The position numbers were made by a program, and so were the translations under genes. A stretch of DNA of 64,000 nt from the NCBI GenBank assembly GCA_000149265.1, contig CH003198.1, forward strand, positions 66,071-130,070, given 5' to 3'. The DNA comes from Ciona savignyi. Taxonomy: Eukaryota; Chordata; Ascidiacea; Phlebobranchia; Cionidae. The notes beneath the pieces are model-generated. The model saw only the letters and a list, made by a program, of their open reading frames with translations, searched no databases and was not told the origin of the DNA. Of this stretch, positions 39,797-51,087 are shown in pieces. How positions within the stretch are numbered: position 1 is the stretch's first letter; each line of letters begins with the position of its first letter.

Positions 39797-40635
39797 TTAA
39801 ATACCCCTTTCTGGAACTCTTTCTTTGTCCATGAAAAGCACACAGAACCAAATGACCCCAAGAACGTTAAATAGAAAAATAAAAAATCGATAACCACGAA
39901 GAGAGATTGGACTCGTTACACTTTTGTGCCTTAAATCAAAACTAGATGGACGAATTTGGTCTTAAATTTAATGTTAAAAATTGCATTTTGTCACCCTGTT
40001 CAGTAATTAAAAAAAGAATCGTTAATAACTCTTTTTAAAATACTGTTATAACTCACCAGCCAAGCTTATTACGGTTGTTGTGTTATATGGCGCAAACACA
40101 AATTATTTGATGACCAGTTGAATATATAACAAACAAACGGCTACGTGCTGACTTGGTAGACGACTAAGAATGTTTAAGTTGACAATGATGCATTATCTAC
40201 GTCACAATACGCGTATTGCCTCACAAGAGGGTGTACTACGTGGCACTTAAAACACATTACAGGGTTGCCTATGCATTTCAACCGTACACAACTAATGTAA
40301 ACCAAATACCAAAAATGATTTATTATTAACATACGATTGGCACTAACGAACTACAAAATTGTTAAGTTAAATTAAATTTCCAATTAGTAATAATCAAGTC
40401 GTAGGCAAATAACATTTCAAATCGTAGATAATTTTAAAATATGCGTAGATAATTTTTTAAGTCATTCTCAAATATAAAAACAATTATTTTTAGTTTAAAA
40501 GTACAAACTGGAATATTTCGGTTTCTCTGTCTTAACAAAATTTGTTGTAATAAACAAAATGGCGGGAGTGTATTTAGTATATCTGGAATACTCATAATAA
40601 ACTTACCTTGTTTTTGCAAAACTTTCAGCTTTCAT
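39797..40635 (-). CDS. Candidate 50-aa single-pass membrane microprotein, 2 exons
   Basis: Exon 1 (40607-40635) encodes MKAESFAKT and ends at a strong donor, CAAG|gtaagt, phase 2. Exon 2 (39797-39920, acceptor gcacaaaag|T) continues in phase as VTSPISLRGYRFFIFLFNVL and beyond to a stop, for 50 residues. Residues about 21-40 are strongly hydrophobic, followed by a charged tail DKERVPERG, as in a small integral membrane protein. The family is not recognised. The acceptor has only a modest pyrimidine tract. A different frame over the same bases is open for 85 codons (39640-39897) and starts with a signal-peptide-like segment, so the frame choice is uncertain. It lies between Hox3 and Hox4 in the same orientation. 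Confidence 0.4.
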
Positions 40636-41143
40636 TCACTCAAACCAAATTGCTTCTGCAAATGTTGGGAAGATTAAGACCGTTTAATCAACCCCTCAGT
40701 AGTATGACACGTGTAATACATCAACCATTCCAAGAGCACAGGTGCTGTGCTGTGATAACATCTATTATAAAAACTGTGATTCGTCAACTTCAATTCAAAC
40801 CTTCAGCACATCACTAGCTCGATTAGACGGCTATCAATTATGAAGACTCAAGCGCGGTTACATTTGGTTTATATTATAACTCTAAAATAACTATTATATA
40901 AATACATATATATGCACAGTTACATCAACTAATAACAGTATTAAAATTACAGTATAATGTTTAGTATTAACATAATTATTTTCTACTGTTGTACAAATTA
41001 CATAAGCTTGGAACTTTCTCATAATTCTTTATATTAATAATGCTTTTTCGTTAACCATAGTCATTTTTCGTAGTTTTATACTAATTACCTATTTCTTATT
41101 ATTCTTTGCAGTAGTTTATCACCCAGCAAAGCATTCCTCGTTA

Positions 41144-43492
41144 TTAGGCAACTGACTTCAACTTAAATTTTAACCTTTCTCGGTTCTTTATCAATTGGTT
41201 AGTCAACCTTGGATGATTAATCACTTTCCGCTCCAGCCAATCAGAACCGCTGCTTGCTTGATTGGCATCTTTGCCACGCCCAAATGAACTCACACTTTTG
41301 GATACTTTCTGGAAATAAAATATTCAGTTGTATTAAATTCACCTCAATATTGCACTTACCTCGAAATTAAAAGCCAAACATTAACTTAAAATATATTAAA
41401 GCAAAATCACAGAAATAAATGCAGAAATAAAAACTCAGTCATAATATATATATATATATATATATAAAATATATATATATATATATTTATTTTTAAGCTG
41501 AAAAACAGTTTATACACTGAGAAAAAAAAGTTGACAAAAAATTACTATAAAAATAAAAATGTTGTGGTTGTATTTTAGAAATACCTAAGTTTTTTTAAAA
41601 TGGTCTTATCATACACAGGTACTCGAGAAAGGAAATATCCAATCTGACCTTGTTAGAAACATTGTTCGTGTCCAAATGGCTTTGTTAATTGGAACATTAA
41701 ATTTGTAGAAATTTGTCAAGGTAAAAATCAATGTCAAACAGACAAACATTAAAACATCTTTGAGACATATCTCCACAATCTTGACAATTCTATTGATTCC
41801 AGATCCAATTAGTTTGATAAAAAAATTGGTGAAATATTTATATGCTGGTAGTGACATTAATTCCCTTGAAACCAAGTTAGCGATCGTAGAGATAAACATA
41901 TGTGTGTCATAAACACTAATGTGATGTTATAACCAAAACTAGGCTAAACTTATCAAATATATATGTGAAATAATTTATTCTGCGTTGCTTAAATAAATTC
42001 GAGGCCATTTGGCGGGAAAACAATTCTTTGAAATTCATTCCCATTGTGACGTTGACTGATTATTTTTCGAATGTATCACGCTATGCTATTGTTACGTCAC
42101 AGAAGGAAATTATGCATCCCAGCCCTTGGGATTAGAGCGGTTCAATCGCGATTTACCGTCGAATATCTTGAAGATGAAATTGATTTAAATTGTCGCATGG
42201 CTTTGATGTGCCAAAAGAAAGTTCTTCTTTTTTTAATACTTTTACTTCTTTGCAAAGTCTTTGTAGCAAATTACGTCATGCCGCGTCCTATATTACCAAA
42301 CTCGCGTTATATTACGTCATGGACGATGCACAATTCCATTAGAAAAAAGTAAAATGATTGTTGAAATAGAAAAGTTATGCATCCACATTTTTCGATTAAC
42401 ATTAAAGAACAGCAACTAAAAAACGATTACTACATCGGGACAGGATCGTTTCTCTTTGCTTTATAAAGACTACAGAATTCCCGTTTTTACTGGACTAAGT
42501 TTTGAAACAATGACGTTCTCGTCACTAAGACCTTTTTGATATATGGAGGTATATGTGCAAATATAGCGTTAACCATTCGACCACATGGTCGACCCACTAC
42601 AGAATCACATGTGGCCACCAGGTAAATTCCAATAGAGCTACCAGCTGTGACTTATCTTACGAACCGTTTTTGGCATTATAGGAATTATACAGAATTTGTA
42701 TCATGTCCGAAAAAACTTAAACTAAGGTCTGTCCCATAAACGCACGCAACAGTCGTATTATGAATATAATATGACGTATGATGTTCCACAGTAGCACTGA
42801 TCGATAGTCCGCCATTTTCCATTTTTACCAAAAGAGCATCTTGTGTTCAATATTACGTAATAATACTATTACGTGGCAGTAACAATACAAATTTGTTTTA
42901 TTATTAACTAGGCACCAAACACTGAACGAATTATGAGTTCAAATTTTTTAAATTTGATTTTTTAAACTTCTATTAATTATATATTCAAATAATACATGTT
43001 GTAATACGATTGTAAATTTACTAACTAATTATTTAAAACAATATTTTATTTGCATTTTAGGTGATTTAACCAGCAGTATATAAAAACATGCAATAGCCAA
43101 AGAACTTGACTTTGAGTTTGCGTCGTCCTTATTTAGACAAGTTCTGACGACACGGTCTGACCTTCCCAGCCCATTGAATATTATTAAGTATCGACTCAAT
43201 CAAATATTCCATTTAAATCGCCACTGCAATACAGGATAGGATATTCTTTGACTATATTTTTGTCTTTGTTCTTGTTATAATTTTTTTTGCTACTACACCT
43301 AGTTAAATATTTTAACTCTAAAATTTGTTTTCTTTTTAAAGACTTAACAAGGTATTTTCTAGTATCATATAAAAAGAAATATTTAATTATATTAAAGAAG
43401 TTTAAATTCCATTTACCTTAAAATGGTAGTTATCCAACCCCTTGTTTCGAACCTATATATAAACTCACCTGTTTGATTTTCATTTCAGCCAT
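41144..43492 (-). CDS. Candidate 62-aa basic protein, 2 exons (more exons possible)
   Basis: Exon 1 (43469-43492) encodes MAEMKIKQ and ends at an excellent donor, CAG|gtgagt, phase 0. The terminal exon (41144-41308) follows acceptor attttatttccag and is open only in phase 0. It reads KVSKSVSSFGRGKDANQASS..., then DWLERKVINHPRLTNQLIKN and a basic end, then TAA. The terminal exon looks genuinely coding: mixed charged and hydrophobic residues with a likely helix from DWLERK onward. No family is recognised. The intron is about 2.16 kb and could hide additional exons. It contains a TA microsatellite, two unplaced membrane-type ORFs and a tRNA-like repeat. This is a non-Hox gene embedded between Hox3 and Hox4, transcribed with them. 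Confidence 0.5.
41444..41487. repeat. TA/AT dinucleotide microsatellite
   Basis: Two runs, (TA)n and (AT)n, separated by a few A residues. Together they are self-complementary. Confidence 0.95.
41609..41899 (-). CDS. Uncertain 96-codon ORF with a hydrophobic segment
   Basis: Open frame starting MFISTIANLVSRELMSL, with a hydrophobic stretch VLMFVCLTLIFTLTNFYKF around residues 49-67. It lies inside the intron of the candidate 62-aa gene, in the same orientation. It is divergent from another membrane-type ORF at 42071-42352. No homologue is recognised and no splice link to the neighbouring exons in phase was found, so it could be chance in AT-rich DNA. Confidence 0.2.
   Translation of the reverse strand: MFISTIANLVSRELMSLPAYKYFTNFFIKLIGSGINRIVKIVEICLKDVLMFVCLTLIFTLTNFYKFNVPINKAIWTRTMFLTRSDWIFPFSSTCV
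42071..42352 (+). CDS. Uncertain 93-codon ORF with an internal membrane or signal segment
   Basis: The frame includes FTVEYLEDEIDLNCRMALMC followed by KKVLLFLILLLLCKVFVANY (residues about 49-68) and ends ...HNSIRKK. Starting at the internal Met (MALMC), it would look like a short signal peptide plus a basic secreted tail. With the upstream Met it would be a type II membrane protein. Codon choice looks plausible, but no homologue or splice context is recognised. Confidence 0.3.
   Translation: MYHAMLLLRHRRKLCIPALGIRAVQSRFTVEYLEDEIDLNCRMALMCQKKVLLFLILLLLCKVFVANYVMPRPILPNSRYITSWTMHNSIRKK
42484..42590 (-). mobile_element. tRNA-like repeat (family 2)
   Basis: Reverse-oriented: TTTTACTGGACTAAGTTTTG, GTCACTAAGACC, then AGCGTTAACCATTCGACCAC. 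It matches the 35.2 kb copies over its whole length. Confidence 0.65.
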
Positions 43493-45125
43493 TTTATGTC
43501 GACTGGCCTCTGTTCAGCCTCACATGTTTAATTCCACAGCGAAATCAACAAACAATTATCTGCATAGCACACGGACCCGATAGAAAGAGTTTTAGACTAT
43601 TTATCACGCAACAACCATTAACGACTCCTGACAGCAGTTTTGTCGCTAACTGCTATTAAATTGTATGTAAATTTTAACACTGAAAATCACCTTCAAGGTT
43701 CTTGTACCTTTACCACAGCGGATTGAAATACATACAAACCGCGACAGGAAATATCCCCCATCATCGCCCCATTAAGTATAGCAAGTTAAGCGTTTGATTT
43801 ATTTCCTTCAGTGTGGTGGGGAAATACAACGACCTTCGCTTTTCCTTTGTCAATTTGTTTTAATTAGGAGCTGTCGTGAGTACGGAAGATCAACGGCTCA
43901 GCTACAAATAGACTAAACATTACAAACATATTGTTTTACTGGGATTGAACATTTAACAAATTGCCATCGCTTCACACACCGTCTCCAACAGAAAACATAA
44001 ATAACAATTAAAAGGTTATTTGATCTGATATGTGCTGATCAATTTTGTGTAACTAGACAAAATAAACAACAAAAAACTAATTTTACCCGCTGACGTAAGG
44101 TATTTGCTTGGAAATCGTCAGATGTCCGTCAAAAGGTCTTAAATGTGAAATTTCAAAAATTAAATAAAATTTATTTTTACCAAAACGAACAAAAAATTTC
44201 AATTTCTTACTTAAGCGTTTTTAGTTGTTTCTTGGAGACCAAAACTTCAAGTTTTTATTACTTAAAATATAATATTACTTTTAACCTTTAAGGGTTTCTA
44301 TTGTGTAGTCAAAATCACAGTCCTAGTTAGACATCTTCATTCTTTACAAAAGGTTGACGAAATTAACTGTTTGCAGACCGTTTCAAAACTCTGTTGTGTG
44401 GATTACGGCAATTCGATTTTATTTAACCTTGTGTCATTTGTAGCGTGAAGTTTAACAAAGTGGAGACAATTGCTTCATTTAGTCCAGTTCCAGATCATTA
44501 GCTCACAGACAACCTACAATCGTCGTCCACTGTACAATCAGCCTCCGTTTGACCCAAAGCATTTGCACCGTTCACTTGGCATTCCCGCAAGATTGACCGA
44601 TTATGATGGAGCAATAGTTGGTTGAATTGCTTTTCTGTTCTTGAACGTGATTAAAACCTTTGTCAGGACCCTTTGCGATCATAGGTAAAAGAGCGTCTTT
44701 TAAAGCGTTGTTGCCTTTTGTTGCACTAGGATGCATTTAAATTTCCTAATCATAGGGAATCTATCTCTGTTTATTATTTTCGGATTATATTTTGTATTTC
44801 GACATCTAGCGGTACCCATGTATGAATAAATTTTCGCTGTAGGGCGGTATAGGTCAACGTTGCAAGAGTTTATGTTCTTCAAGCGAGTTGAACGGCCGTG
44901 TGGCCGTATGGTTAACGCGACCGATTCATATACTAATTCGATATTTAAAAAACGACAACTAAAACAGAGCCCGGTAAAAAAAAAGATCACAACCTTTTCT
45001 TTAAGCGAGTTTGATTAACGGTAAAGAAAACCACTTTCATACTGATTTCTATATAAAATCGGCCTGAGCGACAAGTTAGTGTTAGTTCGAAACTTAGTTC
45101 GGCAACAAAAAATCTACAAGCGAAT
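43493..45125. other. Spacer between the 62-aa gene and the Hox4 3' end
   Basis: No exon is seen. It contains a deleted tRNA-like repeat near 44.9 kb and is otherwise AT-rich and unremarkable. Confidence 0.5.
44893..44984 (+). mobile_element. Truncated tRNA-like repeat (family 2)
   Basis: A well-kept head, GGCCGTGTGGCCGTATGGTT then AACGCGACCGATTCATATAC. The central and B-box part is largely lost before a short A-rich end. Confidence 0.55.
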
Positions 45126-45131
45126 TTTATT
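45126..45131 (-). promoter_or_regulatory. Hox4: Candidate polyadenylation signal for Hox4
   Basis: AATAAA on the minus strand about 150 nt beyond the Hox4 stop codon. Confidence 0.5.
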
Positions 45132-45277
45132 AGTAGAACATTATGCTCTTGTTAAATAGGGCGACGATAATTTACAAATCAAAAAGCTGGATATACATAT
45201 TGCAATTGGACGAGGTTAAACCTGCTCAATTAACTAGCCAGATAATCGGTTCAATTGTCTAGTTTGGCACTTGGTGA

Positions 45278-48200
45278 TCACTGAAAAGTGGAAAGGGGGT
45301 AGTGGGGGTATGGCGAATTCTGATTGGCTGATATGTAACCACGTGTTGGATCTGGGTTCCAGTTGTTTGGTATCCCCATCATGCCACCGTAGAAGGTGGA
45401 ATGTGGAATTCCTGAAGTATCTGTGAATGAGACATAGTTCACAGTGCAGCCATTTTCAAAGGTGGCGTTTTTACTTGTAACGGTAAAAATGGTGCAAGAC
45501 ATTTAAAATACTGATCTATTAACAGAATGAAGCCTAGTTCACCTTTTTCCTAGTTCAAAACTAGTTCACCAGACTACTTCACAAGATTGTTATTTTGAAA
45601 TGTTTTTACTTTTCATTTTACTTGAAACCGAAGAAAATTGCCAGACACTAATCATTTGCCATTACCAAAGGTTGCTGCACTGATCTATTAACTCAGCGAA
45701 AACTAGTTTAGCTAACTTGTTTCGTCGGCAAGTAATTAGCCATGTGCGTACAACAAAATGTCAATATTCTCACCAAACATTATCGGATGTTGATCGCTTC
45801 TTTGGTGGTTGCATTCCTGGAATGACGTCATCGGTTCCAACTCCCGTCTTTCGTTGCTTCTGTTGAAGATATTGGGTTGAGAAAGGATTGCAATTATTAG
45901 TTTGGTCGGAAACACAAAAAGTCATTAAATTAAGAAACATTGCATTCAACCAAGGATTGCAATTGGTGTTCTTCTGCGCCAGGGTGAACGCAAAACAGTC
46001 ATTGTGTTTCTAAATTCGATTGAGAAAATTGCAATGGGTGTTTAGTTTAAATTCATTAGCAAACTGCCATGGTCGTAAACAGGAGGGGTGCAGGTTCCAT
46101 CCTCGCCAACATACTGAGTTGTGTCTGTGACCTGGGCATTTATTGCATCGATGCACAAGTGTCGATCATTTAGTCAATGTGCCGTACGGTTATATAACTT
46201 AGCCTACTTTCCCTTCGCCTTGAATACCTGGAACTCTACCCGCGTATAAAAGGCGTACTGGAATACCCTCGAGAAAATAATCATTTTCTTTACATTGAAA
46301 TGTACCCAAAGGAAATCGACTGATAATAACTTATATTTCCGCTTTAAGATATACATTTCTTATATTATATCCACCATAAGTATATTTCTGCAATCTTACT
46401 TGTAACTTATGTCCGTCGTCGGGGAATCCCCTATTGCGTCATTTAACTCTCGAGGGGTCATTTGAGGTTGCAGCAACCCAATCGGGTATTCCCCTCCTGT
46501 GGGAGTTATTGGTGGACTTTTCTCGTAGCTATGCGGCGAGGTCCGGGTTAGAGATAGATTGGGTAACAATGGGTTCATCGACGTCATAGGGGGACTGGGG
46601 GTCGAGATGTTGGGTAATGATGACGTAGGTGGATTCCTGACTTTCGTGTTGGGGAGTTTGTGATCTTTCTTCCACTTCATTCGACGGTTTTGGAACCAAA
46701 TCTTCACCTGGTTGTGCATGGGTGGGATAGTTAAGTCACTGATTAAAAGTTGATTTGTACGGTGCGGTCGTGTGGACGAATGGTTAGTGCGACTGATACA
46801 TATACCAACTACTATACAAAAACGGTCCAAGTGACGAGCCCATCATGGGTTTGGAACTTGGCTTGGTAAAAAAATTGCACGCCGCGTGGACGAATGGTTA
46901 ACGCGACGATACATACACCGACTTACATAACAGTTCTATAGTGACGATCGCATTATGGGTTCGAAATTATTCCCTGTAAAAATATATGTAAATCAAAACG
47001 TTAATTTGCACACTAATTTCACTATACCAAATCTTTATAAAAATGGACTTGGGTACAAGCTTTTATGGTTCGAGCCTTGGCGCGATAAAAAATGCATTAT
47101 TGTTGCAACTGGGTATATAACATTTATATGCGTTTTATTCCTTTAGGTATAGCAAAAAAAAAGATTAGACCACACATTTATAAATTTTAAAGTCGTAAAT
47201 ACCATTAGTCACCTAAAATAGTAGTTGTAATGGTGCTGCTATGGGAAAAAGTAAGAAAAAATATTTAAAAATCGTTACACATCGGAAATTTAATATATAA
47301 GCATGTTAGCACATTTGGTAATCAGTTAGCGTCGTTTGTGATTATAATTTCACCACGAAAATTACTGAGTCATGATGCTGACTCACCTGTCGTTCGCTGA
47401 GACAAAGTCCATGTGCGATTTCTATTCTTCGTCTCCTTGTAAGATATCTATTGTAGTGGAATTCCTTCTCCAACTCCAACACTTGGTGGCGTGTGTATGC
47501 GGTCCGAGGTCTTTTACCAGACTCCAAACCGTTGATTACTGGAAGAAAATACAGTTTCCATTGCGTGTTCACTTGATAGGACAGGTATAGGACAATATTT
47601 TATATAAACTGTCTTGTCCTATGTCAGTAGCAAACTTAATTGTTATTCGTTAATTCTCAGTCGCGAAATTCTTTCAATGACATTTATAGAATTGTCTCCA
47701 CAAATTTCAAAAAGAAGAGTGGAGTTAAAGTAAAATAACTAGTTACATAAACTAACATTTTAGTATTTGCGAATAATTTTCCTAAGATAACTGTGTTCTG
47801 TAACCCGTACTATTATTGGTATTCAATGATTTCATAGCAAAATGCGTATTGTGATGTGATACACTGTATTGACACCTTCACAAAGACAGTTATAATTGAT
47901 GTGATTCACTTCCCTTGTAGCAAGTAATGCATAGGAAACTGTCCCTAACTTCCCAAAGTTACAAACCGCAGTTATATACACCATTTTGAATCCTTTCAGT
48001 ATTTTTTTACGGTTAATAAAATAATCAAAAGCAAAAATTACATTTTAAGCACATATTACAAAAACAAATAAGACGCTGTAAAACAAAGTGTTGATCCTAC
48101 TAAATGACCGTAATTTCGGTTTCATCTAATTATTAGTTACGACTACTCTAATCAAACTGGTATAAATTACTGGATTACGTAACACCGAAGAAAAATACAA

Positions 48201-51087
48201 TATTCCAATGATAAAATACAATATTATTTACCACATCTTAAAAGGGCAAACTATTTATAACAGCGAATGATTATTGTAACTATCTATAGGTGCAGATTTA
48301 ATTAAGTCATAAATCGTTCAATTATTAAAAAAATTCCATTATTTCGTACGGCGATTAGCGGACTACAAGAAATACATCCATATTTGTCAAACAAAATACT
48401 TAATTATATAACTTATTGAAAGAATCGGATCGGTTTAACATGACCCAGGTATGTATTAACAACTTCAGTATCTACATTCGCAAAATGTAGTGGGTTAACT
48501 CTGTTTAGCGGTCCACAATATTTTAATATCCCGAATGACATCTGGACAGAGGTCGGGTATTATGGTCATTCCAGGTGCAAAGTATAGGTGTTGACACTTC
48601 CTTATTTAGAAATCATCTATTTGAAGCGTAAAATACTTCGCTGTCGGCCATTTTGTTTCCTGACACGCGATACATTGTACCGTTTCGCTGGAACCAATTT
48701 TAAATTTGATTCCTCGCAAGCGAACAGGTCTTCAGTAAATTAGGAAATTAATTAATAATCTCTTGGTAAGAGACTTGTGTAACATCACAAGCGATAAAAC
48801 GACGCAATAGCGCGTGTGTTCGTTTTTATCTCATTTGATAACATCATTAAACACAGGCCAACAGTGGTTCAGAAGCCAAGTTTTGTATGAATATTCGTAA
48901 CAATGGAACATACATAGACAACGCAAACATTGCTACTCCAAAGGCAAATAGCGTCCCGGTATTGAGTGATGTTATCTTTATTTTGGATCGAATCAATAGT
49001 GCTGTATGTCTGGTTATGAATATCTAGATTTTCTGTTTTACGAATGCCGAAGTTGTTTCTCAATTACAAATATATTTGAATTAACCAATCTTAGTCAACA
49101 GAATGCCCTTTATTTGGAAATAATGTTGAATGGTCTTGGTTATGAAATTGTGACGACACAATCAATTTGTGAATATAAAATTATTTTCGAATTTGGCATT
49201 AAGCGTATTTATGACGTCAAGACAGTCACGAGAGGTGATTGGTTGGTTCCAACACGTGACTTCCGAGAAAATGATGGATAGTTTCCGGCCCAGAAACGCA
49301 GTAAATTCTGCGAAACAGAAGTCGAGATATCCGCACGCTCTTGCACAAATAATCTAATTGGTTGAACTATCTACAATTTTGCAAGCTATTTACTCCAGAA
49401 GGCGATTGTTGTACGTAACAACCGGCAATTGTTGACCACACAATACACAGCGAATGCGCCCCAGCGTACAACATACCATACTTCGAGTTTGGTATTCAAC
49501 AAGTTACAATACATTCTTGATGGCCAACACACTTTTATTTACTCTTTTAAATATAAAATGTATAATATTGGAGGTGTGCCTATGTATGGTTTTTATGCTT
49601 AAGTAGTGATTCAAAATGGCGTAATTATTCACTAACACCCACAGTGTATGAAAATAGTAACACTTTAAGTGTATTTTACGATTTATTACGATTTTCAAAC
49701 TGTTTTTTTTTTATTATAAATCCCATATTTGTGGTATGTAAACTGTGAGCTAGGTATTTTTGATATTTAAATTCTAACATGGGTGAATTTTACTATTTAT
49801 TTACCCCAATATACTATGTAAATTCAGACAGAACCCGTTTTAATGGTCAATGGGCCATTATTGCTGAATCGTGTTATTTCACAGGTTTATGTTGACTAGA
49901 GAGTGAATATGTACAATCAGGTTCATATAAATATCAAACATATTATGATTAAGTGACAGATTCATGTGTGTCTAGGATGCTGTATGTGCACTATTCACGC
50001 TGTACTTATGATTAGCTTTATGTCAATGGTGTTAAGGCCTCTTCAGTGATTGTTAAACTTGCGATAGCCTTTCAAAATGTATTTACAATTTGTAATCACA
50101 CATGTATAGGTATTCCTACAATTTGTACAAGGATTACTACAATATTCCCAAAACACTTTCGAATTGAACTGGTAATTGCCCTTAAAATTGTATTCAAAAT
50201 TTGACTTCATACATGTACAAGTATCCCAACATATTGACCACCTGCCCCACACACATCTTACCTTGGCTGACATGGATTCGTTTCATCCACGGATATACAA
50301 CCGGTGGTCCACTACACCTTCTGTTCCCCATCGCTTGGAAGTCTTCCTCAAGCTTTTCCACGTCGCCAGATTCACTACTTTGATGTGTCTATGACGTAAT
50401 AGTAACGTTTAATTTTTAACACCAGTATGAACTCAATCTACATTGCAAAGGTATTGAGTGTGTTGTTCCCTTTCAAAGAAATCATACTTACAGAGTATAT
50501 GTGAAAAACGTATAAGAATATATAGAACAGTGCACGGCAAACCAGCCCCAAAGCAAGTTACAAATGAACATACTATATATTCATTCCATATAGTGGTAAC
50601 TATGCCTTATACAAAGGGTATGCTATGTAGCTTTAATATTTAAGTGTGAAACACGGTTGTCAGACGTTGGGTAAATACCTGTCACAAATGCAAGTCATTG
50701 AGTAATATAATATCGTTCACACAATCTACAAATGTATCAATTACTGTTAGATAAGTTAAATACACAACACAAGCAATACATATAACACCAGGTTATTGTA
50801 CATATTTTATTTTTCGTACACAGCACTAAATTATTATAAACATTTATAAGTGACCCTCAGTTATATGGAGGCTGTGTATTGTGCTGGTGTGCATGTGCTT
50901 TTACATTACCAACCTGTTCACTATTTCTTCCGTTGACATCTGACAAGTTCAGAACTGGAGCAGTTTCTTGGTGATTCTGGAAAAATGGCATTCCTTGTTC
51001 TATGACGTCACGATCCTTGATAATGCCGTTTGTTACGTAAGTTCGATTATGGAAATCCAGTTCAGATTGTTGATCAATAATTGACAT
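45278..51087 (-). CDS. Hox4: Hox4: PG4 homeodomain transcription factor, 6 exons
   Basis: Exons are 50914-51087, 50262-50388, 47387-47538, 46400-46707, 45774-45859 and 45278-45420, giving 329 codons with phases agreeing. The hexapeptide exon encodes [13 protein letters not shown] (YPWM at about 90-93). The homeodomain (about 108-167) reads [19 protein letters not shown], then [20 protein letters not shown] and [20 protein letters not shown], followed by KLPNTK, the PG4 hallmark. The homeobox intron lies between Gln44 and Val45 (CGA CAG|gtgagt ... ccag|GTG), unlike Hox2/3. The tail is Pro/Ser/Thr-rich. The 86-nt exon is supported by splice sites and phase only. Exon 1 is the least certain: its donor CAG|gttggt is weak and its protein ([12 protein letters not shown]...) is not a recognised PG4 N-terminus. 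Confidence 0.92.
46761..46874 (+). mobile_element. tRNA-like repeat (family 2) in the Hox4 homeobox intron
   Basis: GTCGTGTGGACGAATGGTTA and GTGCGACTGATACATATACC form the head, then ACGGTCCAAGTGACGAGCCC and ATCATGGGTTTGGAACTTGG as the B-box side, ending in an A-rich tail. Antisense to Hox4. Confidence 0.7.
46881..46984 (+). mobile_element. tRNA-like repeat (family 2), second copy in the Hox4 homeobox intron
   Basis: CGCGTGGACGAATGGTTAAC, then GCGACGATACATACACCG, and a canonical B-box GGGTTCGAAAT. It directly follows the previous copy in the same orientation. Confidence 0.7.
46996..47093 (+). mobile_element. Degenerate third tRNA-like unit in the Hox4 homeobox intron
   Basis: ACTATACCAAATCTTTATAA, then AAATGGACTTGGGTACAAGC and TTTTATGGTTCGAGCCTTGG, follow the order of the family 2 spacer and B-box. 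The head is lost. Confidence 0.4.
47539..50261 (-). other. Hox4: Hox4 intron 2 (between hexapeptide and homeobox exons)
   Basis: A 2.7-kb intron, donor CAAG|gtaaga, acceptor tttcttccag, phase 1. It contains a diverged two-copy direct repeat close to the donor (50.06-50.23 kb). No other exon is seen. Confidence 0.8.
50063..50229. repeat. Diverged direct duplication in Hox4 intron 2
   Basis: Two blocks of about 55 nt (50063-50117 and 50174-50229) share the order (C/T)AAAAT(G/T)GTATT(T/C)A, AATTTG, CA(C/T)ACATGTA and TATTCC/TATCCC. Confidence 0.5.

Noticed and set aside
50043..50273. Minus-strand ORF overlapping the Hox4 hexapeptide exon
   Set aside because: It is a wrong-frame reading that begins inside the YPWM exon and runs into intron 2.
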